DNA from: Bog-159 sp963707465 | GTDB lineage: Bacteria > Acidobacteriota > Terriglobia > Bryobacterales > Bryobacteraceae | Reading direction: 5' to 3' | Assembly (NCBI GenBank): GCA_963707465.1 | Contig: CAVPQK010000028.1 | Span: 62,001-126,000 of the forward strand | Length of the DNA: 64,000 nt | Shown here: one piece after another, positions 7,703-14,836 of the stretch | How positions within the stretch are numbered: position 1 is the stretch's first letter | How the letters are laid out: each line of letters starts with the position of its first letter | The notes under the pieces: model-generated | What the model was told of the DNA's origin: nothing | Seen by the model: only the letters and a program-made list of their open reading frames with translations | The model's database searches: none | Program-made: the position numbers and the translations under genes

Positions 7703-9127
7703 TTAGCGCGTTCCGCTGGCTTGGATCAGGTCGACCAGGCCGTTGACAATCCCATCCTCGGCACAGCCGGGCTTGAGGCGCGAACCGAGAACCTGAAAAG
7801 TATTCTCCCCAAAAGCCGCGTCGTTGGGCACGTATCCGGAACCGGCGCTCCCGTTGGCGAGGGTCACGAGCAGCGTATCGGCCAGCGGCGAGGCCGCCTT
7901 CAACTTCAGGCCGATCTCGGTGAAGATCTCCGCATTAACCGAGGTCACCGCGATGTTGCCAATTCGGATCAGGCCGAGGCGGAAGTGCACCGGGTCGCCG
8001 TCCTCATATTTGCCAGGCGTGCCTTCGCGCGCATTATCCAGGCGCTTGCGTCCCGGGCAGGTGATGGTCGACTGCGCGGCGGAGATGGCCGGAGCGGGAT
8101 CCATCCGCGTGGTATTGGTCATCACCCGGATCACCTCCTCGCCGAGCAGCACGCCTTCACTCTCCATCACCTTTTCCATCACGTCGATTACCTGCGGGTC
8201 GGCCTTGTGCGCCTGAACCTTGCCGTCGCGCAGAGGGGCTTCGATCGGCTCCCGGGTCATGGCGTTGCCGGTGATTTTCGCGCCGTAACGGGAGGCCATC
8301 ACGTTGGTCGAGGCGCGCAGGTAGAGTGGATTCTGATCGCCCGAAGCGCCCTGCGCGAACACCGCCGCAATCTTGTCGCCGTACGCCTGTTCGACATGGC
8401 GCGAGGCCGCGCCGCAGAAGTCGGCACTGGTGATGTCGCTCAGGAAGCCGTTGACCGGGTGCATGGCATAGGTCATGTAGACCGCGATGGGCTGGCCCGC
8501 GAGCGATTCGAACTTGATCACGGCGACGGTCTTATCCGACGGTCCATTCAGGTTCGGGGCCTGGGTCCAGAGGTGCGTGCCGGTGTCGATATTGTCACGG
8601 CTCACATTGAGATAAGAGAAGCCGGCGCCGAAGCCGACGCGCGCGGGCTGGAGGTTCGCCTGGGCCTGCTTTACGGCGTCCAGTATCTTGGCCACGATGG
8701 GCGGCGGCGGCGCATTGGGATCTGGCGCGGGCGGACGGCCGCCGGCCTGGCCGAAGCGCCGGAAGGGTTGATCGCCCGATGCAAATGCACTATGCGTGTG
8801 AGTGACCGAAAGGAGGATATTCGCCACGGGGCAATCGAGCGCCGCGGCGACCTGTTTCGAAGCGGCCGCCCAGACGTTGTCGACGAGCATGCTCTGGTCG
8901 GCGCCGATCAACGCAGCGCGGGCGACGCCGTTGTCCAGCACAATGGCGCGCACGTAAAGCTTCTCGTGCGCGTATTTGCCCGAAGGCGGATTGGCCGGGT
9001 CAGCCGCCGGCGTGATGTCGATGCGCGCGGCGCCCACGCGCAGGCTCTGCGCCCTCGCCGGGGCGCATGCAGCCAGCCAAAACGCCAGCACGGCCGGCGC
9101 TACGATGACTCTCTTTTTCGCGATCAT
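7703..9127 (-). CDS. Neutral/alkaline non-lysosomal ceramidase-type hydrolase
   Basis: A 474-residue exported hydrolase. A signal peptide (MIAKKRVIVAPAVLAFWLAA, possibly lipoprotein-like because of a Cys in AACAPARA) is followed by the ceramidase N-terminal domain: RVGAARIDITPAADPANPP, LYVRAIVLDNG, ALIGADQSML and the metal-binding ILLSVTHTHSAFASG. It probably hydrolyses an amide of a sphingolipid-like or other lipid substrate in the periplasm; real substrates of bacterial members are often unknown. The ATG at 9127 has a purine-rich site (GAGGAAATGG) and is preferred over 9154. It lacks the C-terminal immunoglobulin-like domain of full-length ceramidases. Confidence 0.85.
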   Translation of the reverse strand: MIAKKRVIVAPAVLAFWLAACAPARAQSLRVGAARIDITPAADPANPPSGKYAHEKLYVRAIVLDNGVARAALIGADQSMLVDNVWAAASKQVAAALDCPVANILLSVTHTHSAFASGDQPFRRFGQAGGRPPAPDPNAPPPPIVAKILDAVKQAQANLQPARVGFGAGFSYLNVSRDNIDTGTHLWTQAPNLNGPSDKTVAVIKFESLAGQPIAVYMTYAMHPVNGFLSDITSADFCGAASRHVEQAYGDKIAAVFAQGASGDQNPLYLRASTNVMASRYGAKITGNAMTREPIEAPLRDGKVQAHKADPQVIDVMEKVMESEGVLLGEEVIRVMTNTTRMDPAPAISAAQSTITCPGRKRLDNAREGTPGKYEDGDPVHFRLGLIRIGNIAVTSVNAEIFTEIGLKLKAASPLADTLLVTLANGSAGSGYVPNDAAFGENTFQVLGSRLKPGCAEDGIVNGLVDLIQASGTR

Positions 9128-9191
9128 TTTTCCATTTCCTCGATGAACGACCATTCTAAGTGCCCGCGCGCGTTAGCGGAGCAGCCTCGCG

Positions 9192-9548
9192 CTACGCACT
9201 ATAGTGAGCCACAACTCTTGTCACTTTGCCGCTCGCCGATAACTCCATAAACTCCGCGGTGCGTGTCCCCTTTTGATTCGCATAGTAAAGCACGACGCTG
9301 CTAAGGCCCCAGAGTACGTCCTCCAGATGAAAGTGGAGGTCAGGATAAGCTTCCAGCCCTCGCTGAAAGTAGGCTCTCAGGTTTGTCTTGCCGGCCACCT
9401 TGCCATCCGCCGTACCCAACAATTGCGCGGCAACTGGAGAGGTCAGTTCAATTTCGTCGTCATAATGCGCGATGATTGAGTCCAGATCGTGAGCGTTCCA
9501 AGCGGCAACCCAATGGTTGGCTAAATTCCAAGCTGCATCCCTATTCAT
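9192..9548 (-). CDS. SnoaL-like / NTF2-fold protein
   Basis: A 118-residue protein of the nuclear transport factor 2 / SnoaL-like cone fold: WVAAWNAHDLDSIIAHYDDE, NLRAYFQRGLEAYPDLHFHL and EFMELSASGKVTRVVAHYSA. Members are small-molecule isomerases, hydrolases or binding proteins, so a specific role cannot be assigned. Its ATG overlaps the stop of the upstream glycosyltransferase gene (ATGA), implying one transcript and perhaps action on the same metabolite. Confidence 0.87.
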   Translation of the reverse strand: MNRDAAWNLANHWVAAWNAHDLDSIIAHYDDEIELTSPVAAQLLGTADGKVAGKTNLRAYFQRGLEAYPDLHFHLEDVLWGLSSVVLYYANQKGTRTAEFMELSASGKVTRVVAHYSA

Positions 9549-10789
9549 TCGCCCTCCTCTTCAGCGGTTCCGGAGACCAACTCGATCAGGCGCCGCGCGG
9601 CGATGTCCGCGCCATCGGTGCGCACCGCGGCGGCGACGGCGCGGGCACGGGCCGCCACGTCCGGCGCGACGGTGCGGCTGAGCGCTTCGGTCAGGGAGCC
9701 GGCGGTGGGCGCGCCGGGGGCGTGGGCGGTTCCTATCCCGAGGTCGCGAACTCTGGCTGCCCAGTAATGCTGGTCGTACATCTGAGGCACGATGACCTGC
9801 GGCGCTCCGGCCTGTGCGGCAACGGTGGTGGTTCCTGCGCCACCGTGGTGTACGACAGTGGCGACCCGCCTGAAAAGCGCCTGCAGGTTTTCTTCCCCGA
9901 TGGAAAGGCAGTCGGGCGCGTTGTCCGGCAGTGTCAGGCCGGCCCACCCACGGGACACGACCGCGCGGCGGCCGACCGCGCGGGCCGCGGTGATCATCGC
10001 CTGGCTCACGTCCTGTGGAGCGCGCATGCTGCCGAGGCCGAAGTAGACGGGTGGCTCGCCGGCGTCGAGGAACGCCTCCAGTTCCACGGAGAGATGCCTC
10101 TGGTCCAAGCGAATCCACGCGCCCGTCTGGACCACATCCAGGTCCGCGGTCTCGGGCCAGGGCGCCAACGCCGGGTCGGCGGCCAGCCATGGCCGCTCGG
10201 TGAAGATGTGGCTCCGCACGTCGGAGACTGGCGCCAAACCGGCCGCCGCCCGATGGGAGTTGATAGCCGCGGCCCAGAGGTCGTTCCAGCGTTTCGCGTC
10301 CTGAGTCCACAGCGTGCGATTGTCGATTGTGCCGTCCGCGGGAGGTTGTACCCACGACGGCAATGGGGGCGGCGCATGGTGTGGGGATGGCAGGGTGATC
10401 GGGCACCACGCCGCGTAAACGTAGGGGACTGCCATCTGCTCCGCAACCGAGTGAAGGGCGAATTGAAGCGCCATGCCCGCCACCAGAATGTCACAGCCCC
10501 TTGCGGCCGCCGTGATTGCCTCGAACTGGCCGGCGACAGTGTCCTCCAGTAATTGACGGAGTTGCTGTGGCGTTGGCGGGGCCTGCGCGGCTGATGGGCT
10601 GGGCGTCGCGGTCTGGCGCACCTCGGGTCCGACCGGCACGAACGGAATCCCGAGGGTGCCGATCCACTCGCGGAAGTCAGGCGGCGCGCAGATACGGACT
10701 TGGTGGCCAAGCTCCCTCAACCGCAATGCCAACGCCACCATTGGCTGGACGTCGCCACGAGACCCGATGGTCGACAGCAGCACTCGCAT
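9545..10789 (-). CDS. UDP-glycosyltransferase-like protein (GT1/MGT family)
   Basis: A 414-residue GT-B glycosyltransferase of the macrolide/sterol type. The N-terminal motif MRVLLSTIGSRGDVQPMVAL is typical, and the C-terminal donor-binding region has ATVVHHGGAGTTTVAAQAG and QVIVPQMYDQHYWAARV. It probably transfers a sugar from a nucleotide donor to a lipid or small hydrophobic acceptor in the cytoplasm. I use the ATG at 10789, which has GAGAGG about 7 bp upstream; the longer reading begins in non-conserved sequence. It precedes the SnoaL-like gene with a 4-nt overlap. Confidence 0.9.
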   Translation of the reverse strand: MRVLLSTIGSRGDVQPMVALALRLRELGHQVRICAPPDFREWIGTLGIPFVPVGPEVRQTATPSPSAAQAPPTPQQLRQLLEDTVAGQFEAITAAARGCDILVAGMALQFALHSVAEQMAVPYVYAAWCPITLPSPHHAPPPLPSWVQPPADGTIDNRTLWTQDAKRWNDLWAAAINSHRAAAGLAPVSDVRSHIFTERPWLAADPALAPWPETADLDVVQTGAWIRLDQRHLSVELEAFLDAGEPPVYFGLGSMRAPQDVSQAMITAARAVGRRAVVSRGWAGLTLPDNAPDCLSIGEENLQALFRRVATVVHHGGAGTTTVAAQAGAPQVIVPQMYDQHYWAARVRDLGIGTAHAPGAPTAGSLTEALSRTVAPDVAARARAVAAAVRTDGADIAARRLIELVSGTAEEEGE

Positions 10790-10906
10790 AGGAGCACCTC
10801 TCCGGTAGGAACGTTGTGAAGGATAAGCTGCCTGCACCGAAAATCCAGGCCGCATGCCCATGTTAGGCGGATTCGGGCGTGGGAATCAATTTGAAAATTG
10901 CTTTTT

Positions 10907-13351
10907 TTACTCGTGCCGCAGCGCCGTCACCGGCTCTACCGCCGCTGCCCGGCGCGCGGGGAGGAACGCGGCGAGCAGCCCTGTCAGCGCGACAGCCAGA
11001 CCCGACAAGCCCAGGACCCTCGGATCGAGCGACGACACACCGTGTAGCATGCCTGCCAACAGGCGGTCGCCCGCCAGGGACCCGGCCAAACCAAGGACCA
11101 GCCCGGCCGCGACCAGCAGCATAGCCTGCTTCAGTACCATGGAGAGCACCGCCTGGCGGCTGGCGCCGAGAGCGATGCGCACGCCGATCTCGCGCGTGCG
11201 ACGGGTCACCGAGTAGGCCATAACTCCGTAGAGGCCGACCGTCGTGAGCAGAAGTGCAATTCCGGCGAAGCAACCGAGCAGCAGCGTGTGGAAGCGCGGC
11301 TGGGCGATTTGCGCCGAGAGCAGGTCATCCATGGTGCGGACCTGAAACACAGGCACCAGCGGGTCGAGCGCGGACACCTGCGCGCGAACGGCCGTTTCGA
11401 GAGTGCGCGGCGGGACGGAAGTACGCACCATCATCACCGGCGCCTGCCACACAAGCTGCCGGTAAGGAAAGTAGTAGATAGGCTGCGGCTCGGCATCCAG
11501 CGCAAACAGCTTGGCACTGCCAACTTCGCCCACGATTTCGTGGAGGGATTCTTTCGTTTCGCCGGGACCGGTGGCGCCCGGCGTGATGCGCTTGCCGATC
11601 ACATTCTGGCCGGGGAAGAACTTCTCGGCGAACGCCTTGTTCACGATGAGGACGCGGGGGGCCTGGGCATCGTCATGCTGGCTGAACAGACGCCCTTCGA
11701 GCAGTGGAATGCCCGCCGTGGAGAAGTAGCCGGGGGTGGCGAAGGCCATGCGCGCGGAAGGACGGTTTGAAGGTCCTTCGGGGCGCTCCTCAATATTGAA
11801 CGAGACGGTGGCGTTGTCTCCACCCAGCGGCAGAGGCCACACGCCGGCCGCCGACTGCACGCCGGGCAAAACGCGGACGCGCTCCAGCAATTGATCGTAG
11901 AAGACCACCTGCCGCGTGGCGTTATATTGCGCGTCCGGGAGGTTGAACCAGAAAGTCAGGAGATGGTCGGGCTTGAGGCCGAGATCGCCTTTTTCCAGGT
12001 GGAGAAAGCTGGCCATCAACAAGCCGGCGCCGCTTACCAGAATCAGGCCCAGCGCCACCTGGACCACCACCAGTGCGCTCCGGGTGCGGTCGTGCTGCCG
12101 GGAATTGCCGCGACTGCCCTCGCTCAGCGAACCGGACAGATCGGTCCGGGAAGCCTGCAGGGCCGGCGCGATTCCAAAGACGATGCTGGTCAGCAGCGCC
12201 AGGATTAGTGAAAACGCAAACACCCGCCCGTCCATGCCGGCCTGGGCCAGTCGCGGGATGCTGTCGCCACCGGCGCGAAGCACGATACTCAGCGCGTATC
12301 CCGCGACGACGGTTCCGGCTGCGCCGCCGAGCACAGCCAGCAGCGCGCTCTCGGTGAGCAGTTGGCGCAGAACGCGCCTGCGACTGGCGCCCAGCGCCGC
12401 GCGCAACGACATTTCACGCCCGCGGGCGACGGTGCGCGCCAGCAGCAGGTTTGCGATGTTGGCGCAGGCGATCAGGAGCACCAGGCCGACCGCGCCCAGA
12501 AGGATGAGCAGCGGTTCGCGAGAGTTGCCCACCAGCGTTTCCAGAGCAGGCTGCACGAACGCCTGACGGTAGTTGGAATTGCTATCCGGGTACTGTTTCG
12601 CGAGCGCCTGCGAGATCGCGTTCAGATCGGCGCCGGCTTGTTGGATGCGAACTCCAGGCTTGAGCCGCCCGAGGGCGGTCAACAAGTGCGCGCCGCGCTG
12701 TGCGGTAATCGGCTCATCACCTGGCGGAGCTTCTTTATCTGAAGCGATGGTGATCCAGAGCTGGATGTGGGGCGCATTCACGGGAAATGCGAATCCGGCG
12801 GGAGCGACTCCCACGACGGTGAACGGTTTCCGGTCGAGCGTGATGCTGCGTCCCAAGATGCCGCGGTCCGCTCCGAATTGCCGCTGCCAGAACTCATGGC
12901 TCAGCACCACCACGTGCGTGCCGGGCGCCTCCTCGGATTCGAGGAAGCCGCGCCCCAACTGGGGTTGGACGCCCAGAGCCGGGAACAGGTCCCAGGTGGC
13001 CATTTCGCCGTCAAGCTGCTGCGGTTCTCCGGCGCCGGTCAGCACGACGTTGGTATCGCGCCCCGTGATCAAGTGCTGGAACGAATGATTCCGTGCGCGC
13101 AGATCGAAGAAGTCCGGATACGAAAGCGAGCCGGGGACGGGTGCGCCGCGAGTGTTCAGCGCCTTCACCGTGACGAGACCGTCCGGCTCGGCATACGGCA
13201 GCGGCTTCAGCAATACCGCGTTCACCACGCTGAAGACGGCGGTATTGGCGCCGATGCCCAGTGCGAGGGTAAGCACGGCCGCGGCGGCAAAGCCGGGCGA
13301 GTTGCGTAACTGCCGGAAGGCGTAGCGAAGGTCCCGCGCGAGGATCGACAT
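10907..13351 (-). CDS. ADOP-type ABC transporter permease (MacB/FtsX)
   Basis: About 814 residues with two MacB periplasmic domain plus FtsX permease halves, the acidobacterial duplicated orphan permease architecture. It starts MSILARDLRYAFRQLRNSPG and continues VLTLALGIGANTAVFSVVNA. A mid-protein FtsX segment (LVLLIACANIANLLLARTVA, then GREMSLRAALGASRRRVLRQ) and a second near the C-terminus (TRRTREIGVRIALGASRQAV) are clear. Eight or so membrane helices are expected. No ATPase subunit is adjacent, as usual for this group. Start chosen by family convention; ATG 13369 and TTG 13381 lie upstream in frame. Confidence 0.93.
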   Translation of the reverse strand: MSILARDLRYAFRQLRNSPGFAAAAVLTLALGIGANTAVFSVVNAVLLKPLPYAEPDGLVTVKALNTRGAPVPGSLSYPDFFDLRARNHSFQHLITGRDTNVVLTGAGEPQQLDGEMATWDLFPALGVQPQLGRGFLESEEAPGTHVVVLSHEFWQRQFGADRGILGRSITLDRKPFTVVGVAPAGFAFPVNAPHIQLWITIASDKEAPPGDEPITAQRGAHLLTALGRLKPGVRIQQAGADLNAISQALAKQYPDSNSNYRQAFVQPALETLVGNSREPLLILLGAVGLVLLIACANIANLLLARTVARGREMSLRAALGASRRRVLRQLLTESALLAVLGGAAGTVVAGYALSIVLRAGGDSIPRLAQAGMDGRVFAFSLILALLTSIVFGIAPALQASRTDLSGSLSEGSRGNSRQHDRTRSALVVVQVALGLILVSGAGLLMASFLHLEKGDLGLKPDHLLTFWFNLPDAQYNATRQVVFYDQLLERVRVLPGVQSAAGVWPLPLGGDNATVSFNIEERPEGPSNRPSARMAFATPGYFSTAGIPLLEGRLFSQHDDAQAPRVLIVNKAFAEKFFPGQNVIGKRITPGATGPGETKESLHEIVGEVGSAKLFALDAEPQPIYYFPYRQLVWQAPVMMVRTSVPPRTLETAVRAQVSALDPLVPVFQVRTMDDLLSAQIAQPRFHTLLLGCFAGIALLLTTVGLYGVMAYSVTRRTREIGVRIALGASRQAVLSMVLKQAMLLVAAGLVLGLAGSLAGDRLLAGMLHGVSSLDPRVLGLSGLAVALTGLLAAFLPARRAAAVEPVTALRHE

Positions 13352-13490
13352 GCTGTTCCCGGAAGGCATGTTGGGGGCCAATGCGGGAGCATTGACCCGT
13401 CAGGGGTTAGGGCGGGTGCGGGCGGGCAGGGTTGTCCGAAATCGGACGAAGATGTTTGCGTGCGGACATGGCGCCGCCCCGGCGGCCGTT

Positions 13491-14234
13491 CTAGAGCGCC
13501 AGTTCTTTGCGATACATCATGTCTTGGACGTCGAATTTGGCCTTGATCTCCAGCTTGCCCAGTTGCGTCGTGAAGCTCACTTCCTTGTCCTGAGCCGTCA
13601 ACTGCAGCACGTCGTGCGAGAACCCGAATAACAACACGTTGGTCTCGAACCCGGCCGATCCCTGCTGCACCGTCCCGGGCTGCGCGGGAGACTTGCCCTT
13701 CGGCTCCAGGTAAGTCAGGTTCTTGATGCGGTCGAGCACGTCCTGGCTGAGTCCCTTCGCGTCGGAATCGCCGTCATCGGAGTGCTGGCGATCTCCAGTA
13801 ACAATCGGGATGCCGCTCACGCTAATGACGTAAGAGTTGGCCAAACCCTCCGGAATCGGAGATTTCAATGCTTCCTGAATCGGTTTGGCGCTGACCCAGC
13901 GCACCACGCCGTGGTACTGGATGGGGGCCGGACCACCCATGCCGCCGCCGCGCCGGCCGCGGCCCATCCCGCCACCGCCCATCCCCCCACCACCGGGGTA
14001 TCCGACCCCACTGTTGTTGCCGGTGCTGCCCGATTGGCGCAGCGAGACGCTGACCGGTTTTGCCCACGGCGACTTCGTCTTCATCTTTTCAATTTCATCG
14101 CTCGACCACTGCGATGGATCTTTCTTATTCCAGAATTCCGAATCTCCGGCGTACAGGCGAAACCAGGACTGCGCGCCGGCTCCCGAAGCGAGCATCAGGA
14201 GTCCGCGGCGGGTGAAACGGCGTGTTTGAAGCAT
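13491..14234 (-). CDS. Secreted hypothetical protein with Gly-rich segment
   Basis: A 247-residue protein of a kind frequent in Solibacter-like genomes. The N-terminus MLQTRRFTRRGLLMLASGAG has twin arginines ahead of a hydrophobic stretch, suggesting export. The mature part starts with WSSDEIEKMKTKSPWAKPV, followed by a low-complexity Gly/Met/Arg tract (about residues 75-97) and a globular C-terminal half. I do not recognise a characterised family and no catalytic motif is visible. It stands alone between the ADOP gene and the pilin region. Confidence 0.75.
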   Translation of the reverse strand: MLQTRRFTRRGLLMLASGAGAQSWFRLYAGDSEFWNKKDPSQWSSDEIEKMKTKSPWAKPVSVSLRQSGSTGNNSGVGYPGGGGMGGGGMGRGRRGGGMGGPAPIQYHGVVRWVSAKPIQEALKSPIPEGLANSYVISVSGIPIVTGDRQHSDDGDSDAKGLSQDVLDRIKNLTYLEPKGKSPAQPGTVQQGSAGFETNVLLFGFSHDVLQLTAQDKEVSFTTQLGKLEIKAKFDVQDMMYRKELAL

Positions 14235-14545
14235 AGTGGTGGTGTCCTAACCTCCGTGAGACGTTATCTGAGGTCCCAAAGGTTGCAGTATTAACGCGCA
14301 CGTTTCGTTTTTTTTGAGGCCCGATCGCCAAACTGGTCGACCATGCGGGCGCGCGGACGGTTATCCATCGATATCGCCGGCCGCTAACTGCCGGTGGGCA
14401 CGGCGCCCCTAGGCTGTACCTTGACCCGTACGCGTGGTATCCGCTGGGGCGAAGCCCTGTGCGTACAATTTCAGACATGACAACCTTCGTCCACATGCCG
14501 AGCGGTAGAAGCATCACGAAGCTTGTTCCAAGGAGGAAATCGACG
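14235..14545. other. Intergenic stretch with no recognisable gene
   Basis: About 310 bp between the divergent secreted hypothetical and the Flp pilin. It should hold promoters for both, but I see no convincing sigma-70 or sigma-54 pair. The only clear signal is the AAGGAGG ribosome site just before the pilin. Confidence 0.5.
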
Positions 14546-14734
14546 ATGACGAGTTCTTTGCGCAACCTGTTGACAGACGATCGAGGCCAGGACCTGATCG
14601 AATATACGCTGCTGATGGCCTTTGTGGCGCTTGCGTCCGCTACGCTGTTTGCCGCCGCCGGCACCAGCGTCAGCCTGATCTGGAGCACAACCAACTCTCA
14701 GTTGACCGCCGCGGCAGCCAGCGCGGCCAGCTAG
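14546..14734 (+). CDS. Flp family type IVb pilin
   Basis: A 62-residue prepilin: MTSSLRNLLTDDRGQDLIEY then TLLMAFVALASATLFAAAG. The Gly before Q-D-L-I-E-Y and the following hydrophobic helix are the Flp prepilin peptidase site and assembly helix, with Glu at +5. AAGGAGG lies 9 bp before the ATG. An upstream in-frame ATG (14459) would add residues unlike any pilin leader. No tad/cpa secretion genes are nearby, so assembly must rely on genes elsewhere. Confidence 0.9.
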   Translation: MTSSLRNLLTDDRGQDLIEYTLLMAFVALASATLFAAAGTSVSLIWSTTNSQLTAAAASAAS

Positions 14735-14836
14735 AGGCTACACACTGCAACGCTTACTCGCCGATCTGCGCCCTGCGCGACGACGTCACCCCGATCACTG
14801 GTAAGCTATCGGGGTGAAGGTCTACGAGCGAGAGTC

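Noticed and set aside
7721..9250. A 509-codon open frame antisense to the ceramidase
   Set aside because: Composition is a shadow of the opposite gene, with no motif and no ribosome site.
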